A stretch of 64,000 nt of DNA. Source: Vicia villosa (taxonomy: Eukaryota > Streptophyta > Magnoliopsida > Fabales > Fabaceae). The first letter of the stretch is position 1. Every line of letters starts with the position of its first letter. The notes under the pieces are model-generated. The model saw nothing but the letters and a program-made list of their open reading frames with translations. It ran no database searches and was not told the DNA's origin. A program made the translations under genes and the position numbers. Shown here piece by piece: positions 48,371-59,485 of the stretch. The DNA is taken from NCBI RefSeq assembly GCF_029867415.1, contig NC_081180.1, positions 20,108,308 to 20,172,307 on the forward strand, written 5' to 3'.

Positions 48371-48664
48371 GGGTTAATGAACTTTTTCGTCCCTTTAAAT
48401 ATTTCAAAATTTGTTTTTAGTCCCTCCAAAATTTTCCTTCAAGAAATCGTCCCTTCAAAATTTTTCTTCCTAACTATTGGTCCCTAACGTCAAATTTCGT
48501 AGCTAATCGGTGGCTAAAGTCGTAGCTAATCTCTAGCAAATTTGACGTTAGGGACCAATAGTTTAGACGAAAAATTTTGAAGGGACGATTTCTTAAAGGA
48601 AAATTTTGGAGGGACTAAAAACAAAATCTGCAATATTTAGAGGGACCAAAATGTTCATTAACCC
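48371..48664. mobile_element. Mutator-like MITE nested in H1
   Basis: 294 bp foldback. Ends GGGTTAATGAAC on both strands continue as long inverted repeats (TTTTTAGTCCCTCCAAAATT and complement). The flanking direct repeat TTATGTATT (48362-48370 and 48665-48673) is 9 bp, the Mutator superfamily size. The centre TAGCTAATC region joins the arms. No coding capacity. Confidence 0.88.
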
Positions 48665-48932
48665 TTATGTATTTATATACATAAGAATGATTATTAAAAA
48701 GACAATAACTCTGATTTTGTAACTCATATGTTACAAAAAAAAATTGTAACGGACCGTTTTACTAATTAAAATCTATTATTAACTAATACTAATTAAATTT
48801 TTGTATTCTAATTAAAACATATTTACTTTTATCTTCATTATAATAATTTCATAGTATTGCAAATAATGAATATTTATGGAATATATTTTAGTCAAGTAAA
48901 AAATCTAAAATTATGAAATTTATTTATGTAGA

Positions 48933-48936
<4 letters not shown>

Positions 48937-49024
<88 letters not shown>
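48937..49024. repeat. (AT)n microsatellite in H1
   Basis: About 88 bp, with one ATGT interruption near 48974. Confidence 0.9.
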
Positions 49025-49029
<5 letters not shown>

Positions 49030-49665
49030 CTGAATAATAATAATTATAATCAATAAAAGTATTGACTAATTATTTTTAATAAAATCTTGCCATAATAATT
49101 TTTTTCTCGTATTAGTCCTAATTGGTCAATCGGTTATTTTTAATCAAATATAAGTAAATAAAATCAAACATTATATATTATTAAAATAAACTAAGTTTTT
49201 AGAGCTAATAATATAAAATTGTACATATTAAAGTATTGACTTCAAATGTTTTAATATCAAATTTTTTTTTGGTAGTGAGACAATTTATTAAAAATTATTT
49301 ATTTATTATAATAAAATTAGGGAATTAGATTGGATAAATGTAATGATTTGGTGTGAAGAATAAAAAGTGATAAAAATTCAAAATTTTAATAGGTTTATAA
49401 TATGATGCCACATTGGATTAAGGTTTCTAGTATGATGCCACATAGGATTTAGGGTTAGGGTTGTGTCCAAGGTTGTCATCATGACAACCTTGCATTTATA
49501 TTAAGTAGATTAATTTTAAAACAATACTTTAATTAGCCACGATTAATTTGAGTTTACTACTGACGACAGTGACAAGTAATACTACGAAATTAAAGAAAAT
49601 AAAAACAGACATAGACATATGAAACATTGTCATTATTAAATGTATTTATTATTGCATAAAAGAAA

Positions 49666-50281
49666 GGGTCCTGCTAACAAATGCCCCGAGGGCACTGGAT
49701 GAGAAGTGATAAGAAGTAATAAATGACTAATAATCAAGTTTTATTTTTTTTGTAATAAATGAAAATTACATATATTTAATTATTAAATTAACTTATTCAC
49801 TCTCTCTTTCATTTACTACCTAATTTATATGCTTGAACCAAATAAAATTCGGAATTTGAATTTCATAACTTCACTTCAATATTATTATCATTTTAATACA
49901 AGAACATGATTTATTATAAACAAAATAAACTAAAAAAATTTTAAAAATTCTTTAAAAATTAACAATAAAATATTGAATTTTTTAATAAAAAAAATTATAT
50001 TCAATTTAAATATTTAAATGTTTTGATAAATTTAAGAAAAAAACATTAAATTAAAAAGTAGTTGCCATTGAAAATGAAATAGGAAAAAACAATAATAGGT
50101 AGTAAATGAAAATGAAAAAACTTGTAACGTCTTATATTTTTTCTTTATGGTTTTAAAATCTTCAATTTTTTTTTGTCTTAAATAACACTATTAATAAACT
50201 CTCTTTTTAAGAATATTAATGAATCTATCACGTAATTAATGATCCTTAACCAGTGCCCCGGGGCACTGGTTAGCATTGCCG
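49666..50281. mobile_element. Mutator-like MITE, right arm only
   Basis: 616 bp. The left end GGGTCCTGCTAACAAATGCC and the right end (other strand) GGCAATGCTAACCAGTGCCC are inverted and followed by CCCCGRGGGCACTGG palindromes. Flanks TAAAAGAAA (49657-49665) and TAGAAGAAA (50282-50290) are a 9-bp duplication with one change. The left arm carries the single-copy empty site (GCATAAAAGAAAATTAAAAC complement near 40915). AT-rich inside, non-coding. Confidence 0.8.
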
Positions 50282-50591
50282 TAGAAGAAAATTTAAACTA
50301 ATATATATTTCTCTCTTTTTTAAATGATGTTTTTTCTCTTTATAATGAACCATTCGACTAATCTAATGGTACATAATTACACATGAGAGAAGGCATGAGA
50401 TTCAATTCCATAAAATTAAGGTCCTCCAAATTACTAAGAAAAAACTATAAAGCTTAAAAATAAAAACTAAACAAGGACTCCTAATAAAAATTAAAGTACT
50501 TGTAAGTATTTAAAATTAAGACTTAATTATGGTAGATCCTCTAGCAAAATGTCCCAGAAGATCTTGTGGTTGATAAGCAAAAGCATAGAAA

Positions 50592-51827
50592 TTATGCAGC
50601 GTTTGGCGCACGGACCAAGTTGATACCGCCAGCTTCCAAAATTGCTGATGTTAAGCGATTCACATTAATCGCTTCTTTGTAATCCAAACTCTCATCTTCA
50701 TACACCTCCCACCACTTCTTCACCAACATCTTTACATCTTCTCTCTGCATATTCTCCTCCACACCAGTGTACCTCCAAGGCTTCGAACCCTGTAATTAAT
50801 CATTAATAAATAATTAATTTTAAGTTGAAATTATAGAAATTGTAATCTTTAAATATTTATAACTTACAGCTGCACAATAATGAGCCACTTTAACTTTCTC
50901 AAGCTCCACATTCTCAGGATGACGCCACAACATAGCCAACACGAGATTGTAAACATTAGGAATTGGCTTATACTTGTCCTTGAAGTACATGTTCATAAAA
51001 TCCTGAAAAACATAAACAAAAACTTATTCAGCAGGAGGCTTCATAATCCAATTAAGCGACACTTTTTAATAGTTAATTAAATATCATTACTAGTACCTGT
51101 TCAGCAAAGGAAGTTGGTTTAGCGACTTGAAGTTTTTGAAGAAGATCACGATAAGTATTCATATTAGGTTCATAAACAAACATACCAGTATTGAAGTAAA
51201 GATTTGGTTTGGGACCTAAATGACTAGGCCATTGAACCTTGTCAGGACATTGTTGACAGTAACCAATTTCATATTGCTTAGTATGAACCCAACTGGGCTC
51301 ACAAAAACAATCCATCACAGCATAAAAATAGTTATTAGGCAACTCAAATAAATGGTCAATATTTTCAAATAGTTGCATATCACTATCAAGAAAAACCATC
51401 TTCTCATATTCCTCAAGCTGTAAAATTATAAATTTGTAATTAGAATATAATTAAGATTAATTAAAAAAATAATAATTAATCAGAGATTATATATACTTAC
51501 AGTCCAAAGACTTATCTTGGAGTAGTTGATCACATAATAGGCCATAGCAAACTGTGTTTGATTCTCGGGTGGATAAATAGGCTCGATCTCTCTAACAATG
51601 CAACCTTGTGAGATGAGAATATTCCGGTGTTCCGCCGGAACATCAGGCAACACTGCAACCACAAAAGGATACATGGCTTTCACCTTACGGAGACCTTTGG
51701 CTAAACCAACAACACCTTTGACGTAGTCACCATTTCCGGCAAGGAATGTGACAAAGGCACGTTTTGCGGTCTTCGATTGAGCGTCGGTGATGTTGGTTGC
51801 GGCAGTTACAATATCAGCAGGAGCCAT
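50592..51827 (-). CDS. GolS: Galactinol synthase, right copy, complete
   Basis: Minus-strand exons: 51827-51501, 51417-51097, 51002-50868 and 50789-50592, with the same four-exon phase-0 structure and exon lengths as the left copy (327, 321, 135, 198 nt), giving 326 residues. The DSD metal site (residues 120-122), LYFNTGMFVYEP and the C-terminal APNAA are all kept. Differences I could see from the left copy include ITDAQ for VTDAQ, REIEP for REIKP, PNVYN for PNAYN, VAHYC for VVHYC, VEENM for VEKNM and INLVR for INVVR. None touches the catalytic motif. The upstream Met at 51875 is in frame, but the start at 51827 matches the left copy and the family. It is convergent with its twin, and both appear functional. 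Confidence 0.95.
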
Positions 51828-51919
51828 GGTTTCACTGAGAGATGTTCGATTGATGGAAAAAAAAGTTATAGACAAAGAATGTTTGTGAATGTTTTCAAGT
51901 TTTGAGAAATGGTGTACTT

Positions 51920-51928
51920 ATTTATATA
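51920..51928 (-). promoter_or_regulatory. Probable TATA box of the right GolS gene
   Basis: The minus strand reads TATATAAAT about 95 bases upstream of the start codon, the mirror of 39222-39229. Confidence 0.7.
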
Positions 51929-52334
51929 GAGATTTCGAGGGTATTGTTGACATTATCTAATTTTAATCTAAGGTGATTTTGGAATTAGACGGTGGAGGAT
52001 TTCCTTGCATTGATTATAAATTAATCAAAAGTTAAAATTACTATAATTATAAAGTTGTGACTAACTTTTACACATTTTGCATGATTTTATTAGATGTTAA
52101 TGGTTATGATTTTAATAATGAAAAGTGGTTACCTCAAAAGTGGTGAATTTTTATCTGCCAACTCAAAAAGTGGGGTAACCTTACCTTAAAAAGTGCTGAA
52201 TTTTTATTTGTCAACTCAAAAAGTTGGGTAACCTTACCTCAGTATAAAATGCTTTGATTAAACTAGTAACAAACCCGTGCATTCGCACGGGTTCTCGTTT
52301 GAGACGCGCATTTGTTTTAGATGTATATTTTTTA

Positions 52335-52465
52335 ATAGAAAAATATTTGGTACCCGTAAAAAAATTAAATGTATAGAAAAATAGCTGGTACCCATGAAAA
52401 AAAAATTTTAATATATAGAAAAATGTCTGGTACCTGTGAAAAAATAATAATTAATTGTATAGAAA
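52335..52465 (-). repeat. Diverged minisatellite near the H2 3' end
   Basis: On the minus strand the units read GGTACCAGACATTTTTCTAT and GGTACCAGCTATTTTTCTAT, the same family as 29293-29395 and 32268-32628. Between it and the terminal hairpin lies ACATCTAAAACAAATGCGCG, which also follows the array at 32640. Confidence 0.75.
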
Positions 52466-52899
52466 ATCATAATTTTTACATAAAAGATATATTTAAATAT
52501 TTATTTGATTAATTTTAGACAAATTGATGATGATTAATTTGACAATTAAAAATTAAGTAGAGACTAAATTGATGAACCTGGTATTTTTCATATGTAAAAA
52601 TTTTTATTTGATATAATTTAGATAAAAACATAGATTAATGTAATATTAAACGGTTAAATACAACGACTAAATTAATAAATTTACTTTTTCAATTATGAAT
52701 GATTAATACATATAGTTTGAAAATATTTTAATATTTTTCCTACTCATATTAACATCCATTATAACAATAGAAGTGATGAATCTAGAAAATCAATCAAAAT
52801 ACACTGAAGCTAAATTTAACATTCTAACTCTCAAATATCAAATTAAGATCCATTGTAGCATAGATTAATTAATCAAAGGTGTTAGTAAACAATCTGTTC
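52466..52899. other. H2 interior, AT-rich
   Basis: No feature recognised between the minisatellite and the start of the copia remnant. Confidence 0.4.
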
Positions 52900-55800
52900 A
52901 TAAAGGATGCGAGTTCAGGAGGGTGGATCATTAACAAACCAAGAGTATTGGACTAAAAATTTAAACTCTAATATAAACTTTAACAAACACTATAATAGCC
53001 TAAAATTATTAGTTCTGTTTTCAATCACTGCTACTATTTCTGGTAGTGTAGAATTGTCACCATCCTTAGTATTGCACAATGTCTTATACATACCTAGCTT
53101 TCATGTCAATTTAATTTCCATTGCCAAACTGGTGTATACCAATAATTGTCATGTGCATTTTAATACTAATACATGTGAAATTCTGAAGAATCGTTCCAAG
53201 AAAATGATTGGTATAACTAGTCTTCAAAGGGGATTGTATGTTCTTGACTCCTCAAAGGATCCTTCTGCCAGTCATTCAATAAGTCAGTCTCCTTCCAATC
53301 TTTGGCATCTCAGACTTGGACACATTTCTGATATAGGTTTACAAAATGTATCAAAACTTTTTCCTTTTATACCTTACAAAAATATTAATGTTCCTTGTGA
53401 TTCTTGCCACCTTGGAAAACAAAAGAAATTACCATTCCCAAATAGTGTTACTCAATCTACTGTCTCTTTTCAAATTTTACATGCTGACATTTGGGGCCCT
53501 TTTTCTACTTTATCAATTCTTGGACACAAATATTTTCTCACATTAGTTGATGATTATTCAAGATTTACTTGGGTGATTTTTCTTAAAACTAAGGATCAAA
53601 CTAAAAACAGTTTAATATAGTTTATAGCTTATATTGAGAACCAGTTTAATACTTCTTTGAAATGTTTAAGATCTGATAATGGTAGTGAGTTCCTTGCTTT
53701 GTCTAATTTCCTTTTATCTAAAGGTATTTTACATCATAGGTCTTGTGTTGAAACACCCCAGCAGAATGGGGTGGTAGAGAGGAAACACCAACACATTTTG
53801 AACATAGCTAGAACCCTATATTTTCAATCCTCTATTCCTCTTACCATGTGGAATTTCTGTATTCAACATGCTATCCATCTCATCAATAGATTTCCTACCC
53901 CTCTTCTTAAAAACAAAAGTCCCTATGAACTTCTTTACCTTCAACCTCCTTCTTTAATTCACTTGAAAGTCTTTGGCTGTCTTAGTTTTGCCACTACCCT
54001 GCAGTCACATAGAACCAAGTTTCAACCTAGAGCCCGAAAATCTATATTCCTTAGATTTAAGGATGGCACTAAAGGCTACATTCTCTATGACTTGCAAAGT
54101 CATACTCTATTTGTTTCAAGAAATGTTATATTCTATGAAACTTCTTTTCCTTTCCATCCTAAGGCTGACACTCCTAATCCCTCAATCACACCTAACTACT
54201 ATCCTCCTCTTGATGATCCTATGGATCTTCCTCCTCAACCCACCTCTACTGGCTTTTCATGCCCTCCTAGTGACAACACTAGCTCTTTAGACTCACCTAT
54301 TTCCATGAATTCGGGTCCTCAAGGACAAATTCAACTTCATCCCTCCTCTCTTGTAGCTAGTCCTGTCCCCATTAATGCTCAGAGTCCCGCTCCTACCCTT
54401 CAATATGAAGGCCCTTTAAGTCCTCCTTCTGTACCTTCTCTTTCTCCTAATACTCACTCTTCTCCTTTATCCAACAATCCTTCACATGGTTCGAGTCCTT
54501 TACCTGAACTTTCTTCTGAGTCATTGGTTACTGTACCATTAAATAATAACACTACTATGCCTCTAAGACAATCCTCTCATGCCTCTAACCCTCCTAGATA
54601 CCTTGCAGGCTATCATTGTTACAATATTGATACTGCATCTACATTGCATTCCTCTACATCTCATATCCGTTATCCTCTTTCCTCTGTAATTTCATATGAT
54701 AATTGCTCTCCTTCATATAGACATTTTTGTTTTGCTATTTCTTCTAACATTGAACCAAAAACTTACCAACAAGCCATCAAACATGATTGTTGGAAGCATG
54801 CCATGGACACTGAAATACATGCTCTTGAGGCAAACCAAACATGGGCTGTTGTTGATTTACCTGCAGGAAAGTGTCCAATTGGTTGTAGATGGGTGTATAA
54901 AGTGAAATATAGGGCTGATGGTTCTGTGGAAAGATATAAGGCACGTTTGGTGGCAAAAGGCTATACTCAGATGGAAGGTATAGACTATTTTGACACTTTC
55001 TCCACTGTAGCTAAAATCACCACAGTTAGGGTCCTGCTCTCTCTTGCAGCAATTAAAGGATGGCATCTTGAACAATTGGATGTTAACAATGCCTTCCTTC
55101 ATGGAGAATTACATGAGGAAGTCTACATGGTCATGCCACCAGGTCTGCAACATTCTGATCCTTCTAAGGTTTGTAAACTTCGGAAATCTCTTTATGGCCT
55201 TAAGCAAGCTAGTAGGCAGTGGTACATCAAACTCTCTTTTTTTATCTCTCTTGGATACACTCAGTCTCAGGATGATCACTCCTTGTATGTCAAATCTGAT
55301 CAACATAGCTTTACTGCCCTACTAGTGTATGTTGATGACATTGTTTTAGCAGGAAATTCCCTTCATGAAATCCATAGTGTCAAACACATCCTGGACAAGC
55401 AGTTCAAGATTAAAGATCTTGGACAGTTAAGATTTTTTCTTGGCTTTGAGATTGCTAGATCACAATCTGGTATCTTTCTGAACCATAGGAAGTACACCCT
55501 TGAACTCTTAGAAGATACAGGTTACTTGGCTTCCAAGCCTTCCTCTGTTCCCTTTGATCCAAATATCAAGCTCACTACTAGTGATGGTCAACCTTTAGAA
55601 GATCATTCTTCTTATAGAAGGCTTATTTGAAGGTTGATTTATTTGACTAACTCCAGGCCAGACATTTCGTATGCAGTGCAACACTTGAGCCAGTTTGTTT
55701 CCAAACCCCTTCTGCCTCATTACCAAGCTGCCACCAGAATTCTTAGGTACTTAAAGGCAGTCCCAGCAAAGGGTATCTTCTTTTCTGCATCCAGCTCATT

Positions 55801-56284
55801 GAAGTTATGTGGCTTTGCTGATTCTGACTGGGCAAGGTGTCCAGATACTAGAAAATCAGTGACTGGATATTGTGTTATTCTTGGCTCTTCACTCCTATGC
55901 TGGAAATCAAAGAAACAACACACAGTCTCCAAGTCTTCCACAGAAGCAGAGTATCGTGCCTTAGCTTCCCTTACCTGTGAAATTCAGTGGCTGCAATACT
56001 TGTTCAAAGATTTGCTTGTTTCTTTTACTTATCCTGCATCGGTATATTGTGATAGTAGGTCTGCTATTTACTTGGCCCACAATCCTACATTCCATGAAAG
56101 AAGCAAACACATAGAACTCGATTGCCATGTTATTCGTGAGAAGCTTCAAACAAAACTTATTCATCTCTTGCCAATTTCCACTGATGCTCAACTAGCTGAC
56201 ATGTTTACTAAGCCCCTCCATTCACCTGCTCTAAATTCCATCTTGGTTAAGTTGGGCCTTTGTTTCTTACCCAGTCCCACTTGA
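52900..56284 (+). pseudogene. 5'-truncated Ty1/copia pol with two nonsense codons
   Basis: It begins in a decayed protease (GGWII near 52911) with no gag. One frame then covers GAG-pre-integrase (LWHLRLGHISDIGLQ), integrase (HADIWGPF, VDDYSRFTWVIF, LRSDNGSEF, PQQNGVVERKHQ), a Ser/Pro-rich linker, reverse transcriptase (CRWVYKVKYRADGSVERYKA, LEQLDVNNAFLHGELHEEVY, LVYVDDIVLAG) and RNase H (GFADSDWARCPDTRKSVTGY, KSSTEAEYRALA, CDSRSAIYLAHN). In-frame stops: TAG at 53618-53620 and TGA at 55628-55630 (at a usually glycine position in RLIGRLIYL). It is a copia lineage distinct from the Tork and Sirevirus elements here; motifs suggest Ale-like, tentatively. Confidence 0.82.
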
Positions 56285-56500
56285 GGGAGGCTATTAGCTT
56301 GTATATATAAAGTTATATACGATATACACATAATGTATTGTATAGATAGAGTTAATCTCCATGTCCAATAGTTAGCTGCCACTTGTACATAAGAGTAGAT
56401 CTTATCTACTATATATTACACATTGTAACTCCTTTGAATGGTAATGAGAAATAACGATTTCATAACTGAATAGCTTCACTTGTTAATTCTGTTATGCTCT
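56285..56500 (+). repeat. Probable 3' LTR of the truncated copia element
   Basis: A purine-rich GAGGGAGG at 56283-56290 right after the pol stop acts as a likely polypurine tract. TATTAGCTTGTATATATAAA follows. No second LTR and no clear end were found, so the limit is approximate. Confidence 0.45.
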
Positions 56501-56999
56501 CATGGCTTCATCTTCTTCAAGAATGATGAAGGATCTTCCTGATTGTGTCAATGTTAACACTATAGGTAGTAGAAACAAAAAATTCATCAGTGAACAATAG
56601 GCATTGAAATTCAAACTACATCGTTAATTGCGTCGATTCAGCACGCGGTATCAGAACAGACGTACAGTTTGTGACTTCACGGCGCGTTGGCTTTAACAGT
56701 GGTGGCTACTGGAGCGGAGAATCACGGTGAAATCGCATTCTCATGTGGCGATAAACTTTGTACAACATAAGACCAAATAAAAAAAGTTCATTTACAGACC
56801 AGATTCATATGAAACCATAGCAAAAATATGTAACACCTTCGCTGCCAGCAGAGATAATCTGTATAAAGTACACATAAGAGGAGAACGTAACTTCAAAAAC
56901 ATGTATCAAAATGGGAACATGCAGAGATATACCTCAGACCAAATAAAGGTTCAATAAACATTGCATATGGAAAAGAAGATTTACTTCACATTTACACCT

Positions 57000-58360
57000 A
57001 TCATACAAAGCTCTTCGCTCTGCATTTGTTACGTTGTTCAGTCACAACTTTCCTTGCTCATAAATTCCATTGAAAGATGTGTGCACTGCCTTACCTTTTT
57101 CATCAAGTAATATGTTTTAACCTATAGTTTTTGCTAACCCTTGCTCTTCAAAGTTGTGATCAGTAGCAATGTCTAACTTAAAATCAGACAACGTGTCATA
57201 AACCTATAAATAGGAAAAAAAGGCAAAAACAATGTAGAAGAAAAAAACTATGATTACCAAAACATAACAGTAGCTAGAGAAAACCGACAGAAGAAATAAA
57301 AAACATGTTAGAGCTTGAAACTTTTCATTCACTTGAATTGTGTCATTTTATTTTGAAGTTCATTCTTCACCATAGCCTCGAGAGATTTGTTATTGGTCTC
57401 TCCTAAATACACAAAACCAAATAATGTTGTCAAACTTTTCCAACTTAAATAAATCCTAATAAATGTGTGTGGCATGGATATGTACCTCTAAGACCCGACA
57501 ACCAACGTTTTTCGGCGGCTGAACCATCTGAAGGGGAAGATCGAAAACAGTAATAAAAATAGATGGATACAAACAAAGACATGATATAAAGGGTGGACTT
57601 GTTATTAACTCACAAAAATTTGAATACATCCATCTAAAACAAACAAAAGAGCGTCTCCAAAAATAGAAAAATCAGAATTTTATCAACGGAATACTTCTTA
57701 TATAACAGCGGTTTGAGCATAAATCAAAACTTTATGACCACTTATGCTTCATGACCCAATTCCTTCAATATTTTCAAAGTCAAATATAGAACTTGAAACC
57801 TACATAAATTAAATCAATTTATTATTACGAATTCCTAAACATACCATTCATTCTGATAAAACAATATGTTCAGAGTCAAGTGATTGAACATTCAAATCTA
57901 CAAAAAGAATTTATACTTTTTCATGCAACAAAATGAGATTAAACATTATCAAAATCAGAAGAAAAAAAAAAGAGAAACTTAAAATCGAACAAAAATACCT
58001 AAAAAAATAAACCCTAAAATTAGAATAGCAGAGCTATCAAACCTATCATTGAATCAGCAGGTATTGATTATTGAGAACCCAAATGATAGATGCTGATTCA
58101 CAAAGGCGACGATAGCTTAAGAATTCATCGACCTCTGACGATTGCTTCAACCCAGAGTTTGACACACCGCAACCAACTTCTTCGCCAGAACGGTCTTGCC
58201 ACGAGGAAGAAGGAGAAAGAATTGCGAAAAAATTTGTTCGTCGAACTAAGAGGATGAGAATGTATGTGCAAGAACCGGAAGTTGGAATAGTTTTAGGATG
58301 AACTATATTGAAGAGAGAAAAGGTTTGTATCGATTTAAGCAAACCCATGTTTGCAAGCAA
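57000..58360 (-). other. Possible captured gene fragments in H2, unidentified
   Basis: On the minus strand several short open pieces flanked by splice-like sites can be read: 58360-58046 (104 codons, with SSSWQDRSGEEVGCGVSNSG), about 57540-57488 (SSPSDGSAAEKRWLSGLRG before GTACAT), about 57405-57335 (ETNNKSLEAMVKNELQNKMT), and about 57210-57025 (LSDFKLDIATDHNFEEQGLA ... KGKAVHTSFNGIYEQGKL, with a stop between). I do not recognise the parent gene. The exon-like spacing and single orientation fit Helitron gene capture, but they could be chance frames. Confidence 0.35.
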
Positions 58361-58975
58361 AGGGAAAAAAGTCAGACTGCCAAGAAGTGATGGGAAAGGC
58401 TGGAAGGAGAGAATGCAGACGGTGATGGGAAATGATGGAGGAAAAGGTGTTGGGAAAAAGCAGATGAAAAGTTGAGAAATTAGGGAGATAGAAGCATTTT
58501 AGTTCCGGTAAAGAAATAAGAGGCTCTCCACGTGGATACTCTTATTATTGAGTATTTGGTAAAAGGGCAAAGGAGTAATTGGCAGAGCATCAAACTTTCT
58601 TATATGATAGATTTTCCTTGCATCTTTAATTATTTATTAAATAATATTTTTTTTTAATTGTTTTCAATGAATTTTACACTAAGGATAACTAAGAATTCTT
58701 TATGTTGTGTTGAGTAGATAATAATTCATTTTGATTATAATTATAAAGTTGTGACTAATTTTTGCATAATTTGATTACATATTCGTTGTATTGTTTGATT
58801 ACATATTAATTAATTATTATTAGGAGATGTTAATAGTTTTGATTTTAATAATAAAATTGTGAACATTTGTGGTGTTAATAATCCTTTTTTTCTCTTTTTC
58901 TGGAGAATTTTTATCTGCCAACTCAAAATGTTGGGTGACCTTAACTCAAAGCTTACCTCAAAATACAATGTCAAA

Positions 58976-59485
58976 AATTAAATCCTGAACCAAAACCAAA
59001 CTCTCGATCCATTATTGGTTAAGATAGAGGATAGAGTTGTGAAATCAATCAGAGAAAGTGCATGAATTCACCCTGAATCTACTAAAAACTATTTATAGAC
59101 TATAAAATACTCACCTCATCCACTTCTTTCACATTTGTTGAAGAATCATAAATCATATCATCATTTCGGTCTAACCAAATATACGAAACAATAACATGTC
59201 AAATTATAGCAAACTCACCTCTAACTTTCGCCCTACCACCTAACGAGAGGAAAAACACATAAGTAAGGTTTTGACCACTAGGAAGAACCAACAACCATCT
59301 CAACCACTTAAAGATCTTGTACCACACAGATGAAGCTATCTCACAAACGACAAATAAATGAGACATTGTTTAATCTAACCCCTACACATAGGACAATATA
59401 TCTCATATAGGTCAACAATGACCATCTTCTTAAACAGGTTTTCTCTAGAAGGTAGTCTATCTTGCAAAATCAACCAAGAAAAATC
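58976..59485 (-). pseudogene. LINE (non-LTR) zinc-binding RT-associated fragment
   Basis: On the minus strand from about 59480: FSWLILQDRLPSRENLFKKM, CPMC, then after a frame change TMSHLFVVCEIASSVWYKIF and KWLRWLLVLP. This is the zf-RVT region at the C-terminal end of plant LINE/L1 reverse transcriptases (CPxC ... HLF..C ... VWY.I..WL). Stops and shifts make it a relic. It ends close to the outer edge of the GolS right arm. Confidence 0.65.

Larger units (their letters stand above)
45748..49509 (-). mobile_element. Helitron-like element H1, 3.76 kb, non-autonomous
   Basis: On the minus strand it begins TCTACTTAATATAAATGCAA (5' end at 49509) and ends CAACAAACTAG (3' end at 45748). Eleven to twelve bases before the end is a 7-bp hairpin CCCGTGC-ATC-GCACGGG (45760-45776). 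It sits between A and T of the host, no bases are duplicated, and the left arm shows the empty site near 41052 (AATTAA|TTTATAAA). These are the Helitron rules: 5' TC, hairpin, CTRR, A^T. A 25-base palindrome (49468-49492) lies near the 5' end. No Rep/helicase frame is present, and the interior is AT-rich with microsatellites and a nested MITE. Confidence 0.85.
52263..58610 (-). mobile_element. Helitron-like element H2, 6.35 kb, carrying a nested copia element
   Basis: On the minus strand it starts TCTATCATATAAGAAAG at 58610 and ends TTTGTTACTAG at 52263. A 9-bp hairpin AACCCGTGC-loop-GCACGGGTT (52272-52293) lies close to the end. The host reads GGAAAA|TTTAATC, with A before and T after. The left arm near 38900 shows the unfilled GGAAAATTTAGTC. 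No target duplication. Inside, in minus order: possible captured gene pieces (58.4-57 kb), a 5'-truncated copia element in plus orientation, then a minisatellite close to the 3' end. No Rep/helicase frame, so non-autonomous. Confidence 0.83.
44860..58975 (-). repeat. Right arm of the GolS inverted duplication, with three later insertions
   Basis: Arm pieces 44860-45747, 49510-52262 (less the MITE 49666-50281) and 58611-58975 form one continuous reverse-complement match to 38518-41975. Each insertion is absent from the left arm, which keeps the uninterrupted sequence. The outer end GAGGTAAGCTTTGAGTTAAG on the minus strand (about 58970) pairs with 38527. Confidence 0.85.

Noticed and set aside
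58046..58360. 104-codon frame as an independent gene
   Set aside because: No recognisable domain or conserved start. Kept only as part of a possible captured fragment.
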